From Cunninghamia lanceolata (Eukaryota; Streptophyta; Pinopsida; Cupressales; Cupressaceae), in contig BSBN01000829.1 in the NCBI GenBank assembly GCA_027924645.1, forward strand, positions 8,556,001-8,620,000: a stretch of DNA of 64,000 nucleotides, in the 5' to 3' direction. A program made the translations under genes and the position numbers. The notes beneath the pieces were generated by a model. It was not told where the DNA came from and did no database searches. It worked only from the letters and a program-made list of their open reading frames with translations. Below are positions 10,971 through 23,088 of this stretch, one piece after another (positions within the stretch are counted from its first letter, which is position 1; each line of letters starts with the position of its first letter).

Positions 10971-12720
10971 GGTAGTTTAGCAATCTTGGGTTGATTTAGG
11001 TTCCAAGGGTTGCTTATTTGAGGCTTCTTCAGTGGGTTCTTCATCTTCAAGCTTGGTAATTTAGGGAGATGAAGGTCCTGCAAGTTTCTTCCATGATCTA
11101 AGATGAACATTGCTCACTTCCACCCCATAGGTGGGATATTGTATTACCTCGTTAGTATAAGCCTGCTAGACAGGCTATTTGTTAGGGTTAGCTGTAGGTT
11201 GGGCAGGGATTTGGGTAGGTCTCGGAGATGGATTTTGAGATGGATTTTGAGGTGATGGCATTATGGCTAGCTGCTGTGGCTAAGATGGAATCATAGGTTG
11301 CTAAAATTGTGCATTTTTCTACCATTGTTGGCCCTTTTTCCACTGAGGCTACCATTGTTGCTGCCAAGGAGGCCACTGAGGGTTATAGTTGGGACCTTGG
11401 AAATTTTGTTGTGGCCATGAGTTAGGTTGTTGGTTCCAACCAGCTTGTGGAGTAGGCCATTATGTGTTTTGCCATGCATTTGGGTTACCAAGCCATTGTT
11501 GAGCATTCCAAGTAGAGAAGTTCTGATTTGCAATAGGAAAGGGAGAATTAAAACTAAGTGGATCAGTGGGCATACCTTGCCTTTGCTACCAAGGTCTCCT
11601 TTGAGAAATGAAGAACAGTTGCTCATCTTCTCCTTCAAATTTTTGCAACTCATGTCTCTCAATCTTTTCTTGCTAGATGTTGGCCACCCTTTTACATTTA
11701 TAGCTAGCCTTCCTCTGTCTACAGCTAGGGTAGTACTCAGTGAGCATTGCATCTGCCTCTTCTTTTTTCTTCTTGATATGGAGAGTGTCCAGCTATGTAG
11801 CCATATGGCTAATAATGTCCTCCTTCATATTGGTCAGTAGGTTACTAATCTCCACCCTTGAAGCTCAATTAGCTACCTTGCCTGTGATGGCTTCTCTTTC
11901 TCCCCTTGGTTTTCTGGAAAATGTTCTAGAATAATTTCTACAAGTTGTATAGATATCTTCAAAGGGAAGTTGAGATATATCCCCTATTCCAATGAGGTTG
12001 AGGGCATCCATGTAGTCATCATTAACTCCCCTTAGAAAGACCAGCTTCAGTGATTCTTCAGAGAATCTATTTTGAGGGCTTTTCTTCAAGGCAAACTAGA
12101 ATCTTTCAACATAGTCTTCTAGTGGTTCATCCTCTTTCTGTGACATCCTAAAAATGTCATCTCTTCTCCTATCATGTCCTCTGCAGTAGTCTTTATATTT
12201 TGCTAGGAACTTCATCTTCATGGTATCCTAGTCTGGGATGACATCTTTTCCCAACCCCATGAACCACCATAAAGAAACATCTTTTAGTGTGGCAGGGAAC
12301 AACTTGAGTCTATAAGGATTAGTGGTGTAGTCATAACTCCTACACAAGACATCAAAATCGAACAGGAAAGTGTCAAGGTCTTCAGTCACCAAGCCGTAGA
12401 AAATAGGCAATGCAGAGGGCAGTATATTTTTAGAGTAGTAGCCCATGCTTGGTCTAGGATAGGGAATTCAAATGTTGCTTGTCCTGGTGGATCATCTACT
12501 GTAGCATCTCCCATGGTTCTGAAAGTTCCTTCTGTGGCAGTAAAGGAAGCTGATGGAGATCTAGGGGTGTTGATGAAGATGTAAAAGGAAACTCTCCTTC
12601 AGCACTTCCTACTGTGTAGTTATTGAGATTAGTTGTACCCTTGTTATTCTAAGAAGTTGAAGGGAGGAATCTACCTCAGTTATCTCTCTGCCTCCACATA
12701 CTGTAATTTAAGCTTTATGT
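10971..12720 (-). pseudogene. Athila-like gag (broken)
   Basis: The minus strand holds pieces of a gag capsid: LPIFYGLVTEDLDTFLFDF and LFPATLKDVSLWWF (12446-12228), then the capsid C-terminal half with LKLVFLRGVNDDYMD (12089-11865). A long low-complexity tail follows, with repeated WNQQPNSWPQQN/PQWPPWQQQW (about 11500-11280). No CCHC zinc knuckle is visible in this tail, which is common in Athila. Stops, mostly TAG, break it into several pieces. The protein would form the virus-like particle that packages element RNA. Confidence 0.82.
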
Positions 12721-12852
12721 TTCAACGGTCCTACATAGTGTTAGTAGAATGCCTGGTGTTTCTTTGAAAAATGAATTTATTAAATCTAATGCTAAAATCA
12801 AGATTTAACTATGAAAGCATGTAAAACTAATGAGACTATGAAGATAGCACCA

Positions 12853-12870
12853 TCCTTGGCAATGGCACCA
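12853..12870 (-). other. Primer-binding site of the Athila-like element
   Basis: On the minus strand TGGTGCCATTGCCAAGGA starts four bases after the LTR end (CTACA). It resembles the TGGCGCCGTTGCC primer sites found in Athila elements, and so supports both orientation and lineage. Confidence 0.85.
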
Positions 12871-12874
12871 AAAA

Positions 12875-14110
12875 TGTAGAGGAAAACTAATGTGTTGTAG
12901 GCTTAAAAAAAATCTAGGGTTAAACCTAACTGACCAGACCACTCTATCATTGCATTCCTACATTGAATTATTGACTAAGGAGCATAAGATTATGATGATG
13001 CTTTCACTATATATGCCTTCAAGACTCATTTCTATCCTAAACTATCTCATGCAAACTTATTCTAACCAACTTAATTGATTGGAGTTCACAGAAATGAAAG
13101 AACAACAAATACATTTAAAAACCTAGATGCTATGGGTACCCCCGACATAAGCTGAAGATAGCTATATTCAACAGAGAATTATAGAATTAACTTGAAATAC
13201 ATAGAATGAGAAAAGACTTAACACTAACCTCTGGAGGACTTCAACAAGGTATTCTATTCATGAATCACAACTATGAGAAATAGCAATCATGATTTCTTAC
13301 TTACTTCACAATGCAATGTATAAGATAATATGAAATAGTCTAACTAGAAATGCATAAATAAATAAATGAATGTATGAAGTGAGAATTAGTACCTTAAGTG
13401 GCCAGCTCAGGGAACTATCTCACTTCTTCTAGAAAATAAATCTACTTTAGATCTTCACACATTTCCCATGACATGTAGTTGAATTCAATTCATATCAAAG
13501 ATAGAATCTTCTTCAGATTTTATTCAAAATCAAAACATGTCTAGGATAATAGCTAACAGATAATTGTGAAAACATAGTAACGACTATGTAGATAGAAAGT
13601 AAAAAATAATAGCTAACCAATCAATAAACTCATCACCTAACTTATACAAAAGTGGGAGAGTTGTATGCGAACTTCTAACTAACCGTGATCATCAATTCAT
13701 CCCTGGATATCAGGATATAGTTTTGAGATCGACATATTAATTATCAAGAACAAAGGAAATAGAGTCATGTTCGAATAGAAATCCCATACAATGGCTCATG
13801 AATGAAAACACATAAGTTGTGGTTAGACTTCTATAAAAAGTCTTCTTCTTCCTTGCATTTATTCTTCCATGATGACCACGTTCATCTCCATCGATCTTTG
13901 TTTCTGGCACTTGGACTGTACTTTAATCAATTCCCCTATTTTGCACTTTGTTACAATTACTCCTTCTCAGATGCTATGTCTTTGCTGCACAAGGTTAATT
14001 ATTCCAACATCTATACAAAAAATAACCTTTCATATTACACTTATGAAATCCTATCTATATTGCATGCATATCAATAATTTAAAACATCCACTTGAGAATA
14101 TAATACCATA
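12875..14110 (-). repeat. 5' LTR of the Athila-like element (right boundary approximate)
   Basis: The LTR end TGTAGAGG (plus strand) is fixed by the adjacent primer site. The other end must lie before the copia coding sequence that is recognisable from about 14240, but without the partner LTR, which is outside the window, the exact end cannot be placed. A minus-strand TATA-like TTTTTATAGAAG occurs near 13830-13840. No coding sequence is recognised in it. Confidence 0.65.
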
Positions 14111-14239
14111 TTCCATTTATTAGCATAGGTTCAAAGTCTCTAAGAAGTATATGTGAAAAAACATATAATAAAGGTAATGTCTGTAAGGTTCTTGCAGAAT
14201 CATGTAAAAAGGTCTTTAAAAACATATAGAAACATCATA

Positions 14240-15009
14240 AAAGAAAGTCAATATTTCAACCCAATAGTAAGTACTCCTATGGTCATTGGTTGTCACTTGA
14301 GTGAGAACGATGAGTCTCCAGAGGTTTATCGGACTCTCTATAGATCTATGATTGGAGTATTATTGTACCTAACTACTTCTAGACCTAATATTATGCATGT
14401 AGTATGTGTGACTGCCAGATATCAAGCTAAGCCTAAGAAAACACATAAGAAGGTAGTGAAAAGAATATTTAGATATTTGAAGGGAACTCTGATTTATGGC
14501 TTATGGTATCCTAGAGATAATGATTTTGATCTAAGTGCTTACACTGATGCTGATTGGGTTGGTTGTGTTGATGATCGAAGAAGTACAAGTGGTGGTGCAT
14601 TCTTCTAAGGAAATATATTGGTTCCATGGTAGAGAAAGAAGCAAGATTTAGTATCTTTATCAACTGCAGAGGTAGAGTATATTGCAGCAGCATCGTTCTA
14701 TACACAAGTGTTGTGGATGAAGAAAATATTGAAGGATATCAAGGTACTGTATGGTGAGCCTATTCCTATTTTGTGTGATAATTCAAGTCCTATCAATATT
14801 TCAAATAATCTAGTGATGCATTCTAGAACCAAACATATATCAATCAGGTATCAATTTTTGAGGGAGAAGGTTGTACATAAGAAGTGAAGGTTGAATATGT
14901 TCCAACGAAGGATCAAATTGCATATATTTTCACAAAGGTTCTTGCAAAGGATACTTTTGAGTATCTCTGGCAGAAGCTAGTGGTAATTGCATCTCCTTCT
15001 TCTTGCTAG
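14240..15009 (+). pseudogene. Ty1/copia RT C-terminus and RNase H
   Basis: The reading includes VSTPMV, YRSMIGVLLYLTTSRPNI, RIFRYLKGT, then the RNase H start AYTDADWVG, DDRRSTSGGAFF, LSTAEVEYIAAAS and LCDNSSPI, HSRTKHI. Asp of TDADW, Glu of AEVEY and Asp of CDN are the catalytic residues and are present. A TAA follows GGAFF, a TAG occurs shortly after, and a frameshift near 14885 precedes the last part (DTFEYLWQKL). The pol gene ends with TAG at 15007-15009. This is the end of a polyprotein, cut off upstream near the Athila-like LTR. Confidence 0.92.
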
Positions 15010-15029
15010 ATGCATAGTGGTGCATCTAT

Positions 15030-15261
15030 CTAGGGGGAGTTCATGCTATATCTTTTTCCTAGATTGATGGTGGCTACCTCTCAAGGGGAGTAGGTAGTGG
15101 TTAGTGCTGACAAGGGGAGTCAATGAGTTGCCTCAAGAAAAATTGTATGAATATCAAAGGAGGAGAAAATTAAGAAAATGTGTACCTTAGGGGGAGAGTT
15201 TGTACCCTAAGGGGGAGAAGTAGTTTCCCTTTATCCTTGATGTCAAAGGGGGAGAATGAGA

Positions 15262-15346
<85 letters not shown>

Positions 15347-15370
15347 GCCATCAATGGCAAAGGGAGAGAT
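15030..15370 (+). repeat. Series of GGGGGAG polypurine tracts before the copia A 3' LTR
   Basis: At least six tracts of the form (A/C/T)AGGGGGAG or AAGGGGAG lie between the pol stop and the LTR (near 15033, 15082, 15110, 15188, 15210 and 15246), ending with AAGGGAGAGAT directly before TGTTGGG at 15371. The last is the functional polypurine tract position; the others look like duplicates. No env-like ORF is seen between pol and the LTR. Confidence 0.75.
15264..15345 (+). repeat. (GT)41 microsatellite
   Basis: An uninterrupted GT dinucleotide run of 82 bases lies inside the spacer between pol and 3' LTR of copia A. Its perfection implies recent length change compared with the mutated surroundings. 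Confidence 0.98.
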
Positions 15371-17051
15371 TGTTGGGAATATGTGTTGTCATTGATGTCA
15401 ACACTTAGAGTGAGGTAAACACATAGAGATGCAATGAGATTTCAACACTTAGAGTGAGATCAGCACATACAGATGAAGTGTGATGTTGTTGTTCAAGGTT
15501 GATGACGTTCCTAATGTTCATGATTCATTGTTGATGCTCATGGTTGGATGCCATGCCTTGATCAATGTTAACTAAAGTTGTTTTGAGCATGCTTGTGGTC
15601 AGTAAAGATGATTTCATGATGAAATATTAACATGGGAATTAAAAGAATTAAAATGAATGATGGTATATCAAGATAGGAATTAGAAACTATGTTGAGGATG
15701 AGAAGATGTTTCTAATGACTTGTAGCATACTGTATTCTCTTTCATGATGATCCTAAGAAAGTATGAGTTGCTGCATGAAGATTTTGACCTTCAAAAGATC
15801 ATGAAGGTTTCTGCTACAAGAAGTTACCTGGTAGATTGCTTGGTAAAAGGCTCTGCATTCCTCCACATTTGAAGATATGGTCATGCAGTTCAGAGGTTAC
15901 ATTTAGTATGTTGTAAATGTGTTAAATATCAAGTTTTAGATCATTTTCTCCTCTGCAGTGAAATTATAAGTGACAAGGTTCTGGTCTATGCTCTAGCAAA
16001 GTAAAGTGATGATGAAGGATTGTTGGAATACTCCGCATTTCTCCATAGTGATAGATATGGATATGCAGTTTTAAGGAGATGTTTAGAGCAGTGTATAAGT
16101 GTATCCATATGAGTTTTAGATGTTTTGGAGGACTGAAAGTTTAATTTTCAAATAATAGAATTGCGACAGTGAGTTCTGGATTCCTGACTATTTCTAGGTC
16201 CCATGATTAAAGGTGTGTCACACAAAATATTTGTTATGCAGAGTTCAAGGAGTGCTTGAAGATATTGTATGGATCAAGCTGACTTATTTGGAAGAATTTC
16301 AAGAAGATCCTTCATGTTTCCAGTACCACACAAAGTTTTCAAGTTAGTTTATGAAGAGTTGTTGTGGTTGAAGCCGACTGAGGTGTATTGATGATGTATG
16401 CCACAATTTTTTTTATTGTGCAAAGTTTAAGGAGCATCTATAGATGATGTATAGGTCTTGACGACTCATCTAGAAGAAGAACAAGCAATGTTTAATCAAT
16501 CATGAGTACCACCAAGAGTGTGAAGATTGATGTGTTACAAGCTTCATGTGTTCTTGGTTAAAGGCCACCTAATTCAAATTTGTGAAATGTGCGGATGTTA
16601 TTCCTTGAAGGATGTTTCTATGAAGGATGCTTAGGACCGAGCTAAGCATGTGTTGGGATCTACAAAGTGTGTGTCTCTTCCAAGAGTAGCATGTAGTTCA
16701 TGATAGGGCTTGTCCTATGCATGTTTCATGTTGTGTGATCTTTGGCTAACTTGTAAATTGTAATATTCTTGTTGTATTGTCTGACTTGTAATGTAATCAA
16801 TGTATTGTCATGTATATATTGTAAACCTAGTTGATCTAGGTGAAGTATGATTACAAATATGAGTATGTGAAGAGAACAATATGAATATTATATGCATTAT
16901 GATGTGTGACTGAAGAAGAAAGACCGGAAGTAATAAGAGTTGTCCTTATTTATGTTGAAGACATTTTTGTGACAGGAGGGAAGTGAAGAGTGTGACTAAC
17001 TAAGTTTAGGGAGAAGTTTCTTCCTTGGGTTATAGCCCTAAAACAAAGTCA
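15371..17051 (+). repeat. 3' LTR of copia A, first part
   Basis: It begins TGTTGGGAATATGTG just after the polypurine tract and continues to the copia B insertion. The final AGTCA (17047-17051) is the target duplication. No coding sequence is seen. With its other part (26846-27199) the LTR totals about 2.0 kb. Confidence 0.85.
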
Positions 17052-18486
17052 CGTTGAACACCCAGAATACTGAGAGGGGGGTGAATCAATATTCTATTAA
17101 ACCTTTTACTTATTAAACTAGTAGTCTATTTGTAACAAATAACAACAAAAAAAATTAAACACAGAAGAAGCAACCACAAAGCATCACACATGAACACTAA
17201 GATTTTTACGTGGAAAACCCAAAACTGGGAAAAACCACGGTGAGTGTTAGCTCACAATAATTATGTAATATCAATACTAAATTACAAGAGGCTCACTGCC
17301 TAAAGAAATGCTCGCTGCAAGAAAGGCTCACTTCTAGGTTGAACTACTCTAATTGCATCTACACATCCATGGTTACAAGTTCAATGAAGCACATAAATAC
17401 TGTCTCAAAACTCTTCATCTCTGAATGCTCTGTTTCGTTGCTCTATTTTTACATCAGAATAAGATCTCTCTTCTTCTACTCTTATCACTTTCACAAAATC
17501 ACAATCTTTTGCATGTCATACACACACCTTCATATTCGCACACCAATCCACCAAACACTGAATTGGATCTCATAGATATCTGTAACACTTTGAATCTTCA
17601 TATTAGGTTGGCCTAATTAGATGAAGCATGTAGTCAAACAATTTGTAACTTATCAACCAAATCCAATCACTAAAATACATAGAAGACCCAAACCATGCTT
17701 GAATCACATTTCCATATGTTAGCTTCAACTATAGAACCACTTACAATAAAGTTCTAATCAATAGAACTTAACACACACAAATCAAACTATTATGTCAGCC
17801 TCAAACATAGATTGTTACTGACTCAGTCTATCTATCAGACTATAACTTTCATTGCGAACCACAAGACATGCTCAAAATCATATCAAAGGATCCTTAGACA
17901 TCATAGATCATACATACAGAACTACAGAACATAATATCAACATGCAGCAAAATGTGGACTACTGAAACATAGACTCTGTCACATCTAGTCACTGTCAAAT
18001 CATGTAACGATACTTAGTAGCTTATAACTATCTTTCTGATGGACCTCAGACTCTACAATTCTATATTTAGACACTTCATACAAGTGTTTACAACACCTCA
18101 AAACTACATAACTAAATATCTAACACTGAAGGAATGAGGACCAAAGCAAATGAGTGTTTTGTTCTAATTAGCTCTATTCTCTACAGTGCTAGACTTAGGC
18201 TACTTGAAGATATGCTTCTAGAACTTATCAAGGTATAAAACTTAGGATATAAGATCATCTAAGAGTTTGGAACATCATGCCAGAACTATAGGACCAGATC
18301 TACAACTACAAACTAATGCCAATCCCAACACTGTCTCTCTGTTATTGTCTTTGTATACTACCAACACTTAGCCAAAATGGCTATGTCTTCTTCACCTGAC
18401 CAAAACCTTTGTTCTACCCTTTTTTATTTTCTTGTTTCCATCAATGACAACACCTTCAAACATCAAGGTCAACCAAATTACCAACA
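17052..18486 (-). repeat. Copia B left (3') LTR
   Basis: It aligns along its length with 25318-26840, for example at the blocks with CACCAATCCACCAAACA and GGATATAAGATCATC. Its first base is C instead of T (CGTTGAAC in place of TGTTGAAC), an eroded end. The right copy contains an extra run of CTCACTGCC-type repeats near 25560-25690 that is largely missing here. Confidence 0.9.
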
Positions 18487-18502
18487 ATCTCCCCCTTTGG
18501 CA
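18487..18502 (-). other. Copia B polypurine tract
   Basis: The minus strand reads TGCCAAAGGGGGAGAT directly before the LTR start TGTTGG. This is the canonical form for SIRE-type copia elements. Confidence 0.9.
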
Positions 18503-18829
18503 TTGATGGCAAAACTTGATGTGAAAAATTGTTATACTACTCCCCTTACTCTTTTTACACTGCTCCCCCTAACTTTATTCTTCTCTTTTTATTTTTCATC
18601 TATTTTCTTTTTGTGCTTTTCACATGCTCCATTCTCCCCCTTTGACATCAATGGAAAAGGTGTATGATACAGAAATATGTACAAGTTACCAAACTTCAAA
18701 AAATGTTTGTAGTGTCTGTATATTTACAAGTGAAGTCAAATTGAGCTTACTATATTTTAGGGTGAATATCCTTGTAAATCTCCTTCAGTTGCACCACTTC
18801 TTCATCCCAACTGATCATAGCATCACTCA

Positions 18830-21800
18830 AAACTAGTATATGCCCATTAACCTAGGACATCAACTCTTCTACCTTCTTCATGGTAGCAGGGGCCTCAGTG
18901 ATTTGCCTTATATTATCTGCTGTTGCTACTAGCCTAGTCATGGATGCAATCTTGAAGCTTGCTATCTCCTGGAGCTAGCTCATTCTATGTTTGATGACCT
19001 CCTTCTGGGTTTGTAGCTTACTTATGTTAGAATGGATGGTTTTAATTATAGACCTTTGATTCCCAATTGCATCTTTCACTAGATCATAACTTTTAGAGAT
19101 CTTCATTATTTGAGTTTCCCATCCATCTATTTTCTCTTTTATGTCCTTAGTCTTTTCAGGCCATGTAAGACAAAATTGATATAGTTCACTAGCTTTTTTA
19201 ATGGCCATCTTTGCATACTCTATGCTCTTATCTAAATTTTTTTTTTATCCTGAGCAAGTTTGTTAGTAAGCTCAACTAATCTCTTGCTATCAATCTTTGC
19301 CCTTACCTTCTTTTCTACAGCTTGTTCCAGGGACTCAAAATGAGAATTGATTGATTCCATAAACTTCTTTAGTTGCACAGTTGGTGCTAAGAATGTGTCT
19401 CTTTTTATCCCGAGCATAATCTTTTCAAAAATTGTTAATGCATCTTCAATCAGCTCACTATCCTCCACATGAGATTTCAAAATCTCCTCTTGTGTTGTGG
19501 CTTGAAAGATTGTCCCTAACCTCAATATTTATAGAGGAGACATTGTAGCCAGATTTATCAGTTCTTGTAATAACCCAGGTGCAATCAAAATTTGAGTTTC
19601 CTTTTGTTTTTACCAAAATTCTCTTAAAGAGTCAATAGAGTCTCTTTCAATAGTGTTTCTTTTATCTTCATCATGAGGCACTTCATGAGACATTTCAGCA
19701 TCATGGATTTTTAGAGGGTCTTCTTGAATAAGTTCTTGTTCATTCCCTTATGTTTCTAGAGTAGGATTGTCAATCATCTATTCATCAACTTCTTCTCTTT
19801 GTTCACCTTGGTCCTAAGGGACATTTTCTTTAGGTGCCACTTTTTCTTCTTCAAATTTCTTTTCTTTCATAGGCTCTTTTATTTCTTCAACTTGCCCAGA
19901 GTTTATTGGAGGAGGTGTTTCACCTTGATCCATACTCTATTCTATATTCATATCCTCTTCATTCCCTGTGCCCACCAGAGAAGTAAGTGTACTTTGTTCC
20001 ATATTCTATTCCATATTTATCTCCAGAACTGTATTATCAGCATTAGCATTTTGTTCCTCTTCATTAGTGTTAGCAATGGTTGGATTTGTAGCTCATGTAA
20101 CACTTTTAGTGTTATGTCCTCAATTTTTTTAACTAGATTCCCAATGTCTCTAGACATTAGAGCATTGACTCTCTTCTTGGTTCTGAATTCATCACTAAGC
20201 TTCTTAGTGACTTTAACCTTTTCTTCTATTGTGATGTTGGGGCAAAGTTTCAACAAGACATATTCCTTTAACTCAGCATCTTTAACCATGCCCTCTTCTT
20301 TTCTTGTTGTCATGATGGTGGCTAAACTATCTGGTAACTCATCTATAACTTCAATTAATGTTTTACTAAACATATCCAAATATCTTACGACCACTGCTTT
20401 AATTATCACCTTATCTGCATCTGATGTTTCATCACACATATCAGCAATGGGTTTCAGGTTTCCATGCTGAGCAAATGCATTAATTGTGGCTTCCAAAGTT
20501 ATTGTTGCTTTATCTGCTTTGGTCTCAGTCTTTTCTCCCTTCTTCTTCTTCTTCTTTTCTTTACCATTTCTAGAGGGTGTCTCTTTCTTTCTTGCAATTG
20601 TTTCATCTATTTTTGCTTTCTTAGCCTTGACTTCTTCATCTGTTTCTATTTCCTCTTCTTCTTCTTCTTCTCCAACTCCAAGGCTTACATAGACTCTCTT
20701 TGTGGCCTTTGCTTTCTTTCTTTTCTTCTTGTCTTCCATCTTCTTCTCTAGCACTTGCTCTTCAATAGCTGTAGGCTTTGTCTTTTCTTTCTCAACCTCT
20801 ATAGCATGAAGTGCTCTAGAGCTCTTAAAGGAAGCTACACCAGAGGAGGTTCTTGTTCTCTTTCTAGAGCTAGAAGTAGGCTTTTCCTTCTCAGATTTCT
20901 CTTCTCTTTTCTCTAGAGCTATTGATGTTTGTCCTTCTAGAGCACTTGCAACCTTGGATGCCTCTGCCTTGGCTCTTTCTTCATTTATTTGTTCATCTGT
21001 AAATCATTTTCTTTTAACAAACTCAGTTGCCCACTTTTTTGCATTCCTCTTGATTTTAGGTTGTTTCAGTTCCAAATCTTTCCTCCTTAGGATCTTTTGG
21101 TTTTCTCAACATCAGGTTTGCCAAACCAGTTAGGATGTCCTCTGTGACTTCATATCCCATGGTTGGGAACCACATAGTTCTGGGTTCTATAGCCTCCATA
21201 AGGAATTTATCATTGTCCACCATAAATACAATGTCCTTTTCATATTTCTTCACTACCTTTTTAGGGATCCTAGCCCTAGCCTATATTTTCTTTTGGAAAT
21301 TCTTAAAATAACCCCATAATGTTGCATTTTGTTTATAAACATTTCCTAAACTCTACAGATGATTCTAATTTCTATTGCTACTGGTGAGTGATGAAGCCAA
21401 CCAATATTGTCCATACTTGGTAACTCCTTCAGAAAATAGAAGAATAGACAAATGATTAGAGTTCCATACTTGAAGGGGTATTTTGTGTCTTTTGTCCTTT
21501 TTAGATTCTCCAACAATTGTTGCTAGAGCAATTCACATAGGTCATAATTTGTATTATTCTTTACCATTTCATATGCTATGTGTATAGCAATTGCTGAGAC
21601 TGAATTCTCTCTATTCGAGAAGTAGACCTTACAACTAGTCACCATTGAGACAAAACTTACACCAGATTTTTAATATCATTCACTCTTAGTGCCCTTTTGT
21701 CAAACGCGGCATCAATCAATTGCATCAAAGTATTATTCTTCACAGACTTTAATACCAAAATTGTTCTAATGGAACTCATGCTAGTGACTTCCTTAATGGC

Positions 21801-22181
21801 ATCCTTTGTTATCATATAAGGCACATTAAGCCAAAAGAACTTGTCATGAATCCTACTCAAAACATACCTAACCCAAGCACCATTTGAGAATATTGGAAAA
21901 TCCAACCAAGTATCCAAATTCTTGTCATGTAGAGCATTATATTCTTCTTTCAATTCAAAATTATCATTTGTCAACTCATCCAAGTATATTTTCCCTAACT
22001 TCATATGATCATATTCTTCCAAGTTTGCATTTATGTATGCCCTAATGTCTTCAGTGTACATAACCTTGTGCAGAACCTCAGAAAATGCACTATCCAGATT
22101 AGTCTCTAGGGATTTAAATGGTTGTTTCTTGAATTTGGGTTGGAGCCTCTCAATAATCTCTATGACATGAGGAGTAGACAT
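18830..22181 (-). pseudogene. Large unidentified second ORF of copia B (broken)
   Basis: About 1,100 codons can be followed on the minus strand in pieces: 22181-21657 (helical, no known domain), a shifted continuation with KYGTLIICLFFYFLKELP (about 21480-21410), 21253-21056, then 20754-20017. That last piece has lysine/glutamate clusters (KKRKKAKATKR, GEEEEEEEI, KEKKKKKKGEK), so it is highly charged and could be nuclear. Helical segments follow at 19525-19232 and 19208-18975 that could form coiled coils. Frame changes and stops separate the pieces. It occupies the place of pol and an env-like gene. I do not recognise the family; related uncharacterised ORFs in other plant retroelements are likely. 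Confidence 0.6.
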
Positions 22182-22615
22182 CTTTACTAACTAAACACAA
22201 AAAATTTTCAAGAGAGAGTTGTAAATACCTTTTGTTTCTAGTTAGGGTTTCTTTGCACCAATCATTGAATACTTGGATTCACCTAAGCTTCACTTCTAAG
22301 ATCTCCTTAGACACTTGAGGGTTTGAATGCAATGTGATTTCCTTTCAAATAGATTCCCTTTTAATCCTTTTTCATTAAAACCTAATTGTCATAAATGTTG
22401 ATTCAAAAAGCTATCAAACTCTTACTCTACCATCCACAGTCAATCTAAATTACTTTGCAATCCACCACATTAGATTCTTTTCTGCCAAAATCTTCTTCAA
22501 AAGATGTGTTATCTTTTTTTCTACCTTATAGCTTTGTGTTGAATGTCAGTGCCACTTTTCTGGCTGGGGTATCAAGATTTTTCATTTAAGGTGCTCCTAA
22601 GCTAGAACTCCCAAT
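22182..22615 (-). other. Spacer between gag-like region and second ORF of copia B
   Basis: About 430 bases with stops in all sense frames separate the gag end (ESTPDSGASTSS) from the second ORF. This is where protease, integrase and RT would be encoded in an autonomous copia element; none of them is present. Confidence 0.7.
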
Positions 22616-22799
22616 TTACTTCTCGGAGGAAGTACTTGCACCAGAATCTGGTGTAGACTCATTCTTGACTTCATGTACTTCCTTCTTAACCCAGATCTTG
22701 TTCATCTCTTTCTTGATTTCTACCAGATCTACCCTTTGTACTAGTTTCTTCATCTCTACCTGATTATCCTTCTTCATATTCTTCCTTCTACAGAATCTT

Positions 22800-23088
22800 G
22801 CAATATGTCTAAGTATGTTGCAATTGAAGAATACAACATTTCTTTGACCATTGTTACTTCCATTCATCCTTGATCTGCATTGGTTAGCCTTGTGTCCAAA
22901 TCTATTGCATGCAAAGCAATTCCCATTGAAAGATTGATCATTCCTTCCATTATTATAGTTGTTCCTTATCTAACTTCTGCATTCACTAGCTCTATGACCA
23001 ACCCTCTTGCATATAAAGTAGTTACCTTTGAAAGTTTGAGCATTCCTTCCATTATTGTAATTGTTCATTATCTAACTTCTGCATTTAT
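22800..23088 (-). repeat. Tandem zinc-knuckle coding repeats
   Basis: Units of about 34-35 codons with the pattern CX2CX4HX4C followed by RS(*)I(M/R)NNYNNGRN are repeated head to tail. The clear DNA repeat is ATTATCTAACTTCTGCATT on the plus strand at two places (near 22967 in altered form and 23068). Several first or second cysteines are changed to Tyr or Phe. Confidence 0.75.

Larger units (their letters stand above)
1..14110 (-). mobile_element. Athila-like Ty3/gypsy retrotransposon, left end outside the window
   Basis: Reading the minus strand from right to left gives LTR, primer site, gag, protease, RT, RNase H and integrase, in the usual Ty3/gypsy order. The RT wording (for example DHFPLPFID, CNAPATFQ, GIVLGH, VRSFLGHA) and the primer site TGGTGCCATTGCC are typical of the plant Athila lineage. 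The 3' LTR and integrase C-terminus fall beyond position 1. The element is interrupted between protease and RT by the unit at 3023-10357. Every domain carries stops or frameshifts, so it is a dead copy. It probably landed inside the copia element whose pol resumes near 14150. The right LTR boundary is uncertain by tens of bases. Confidence 0.85.

Noticed and set aside
14080..14240. An exact right boundary of the Athila-like LTR and its target duplication
   Set aside because: The partner LTR is outside the window and several CA ends are possible, so no boundary was claimed.
15180..15395. A 71-codon frame with a long Cys-Val repeat
   Set aside because: It is the translation of the GT microsatellite, with no evidence of coding.
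19799..20470. A 223-codon plus-strand frame rich in Phe, Leu and Ser resembling a membrane protein
   Set aside because: It is the complement of the Lys/Glu-rich second ORF of copia B (GAA/AAG codons read as TTC/CTT). The minus frame fits the element's orientation.
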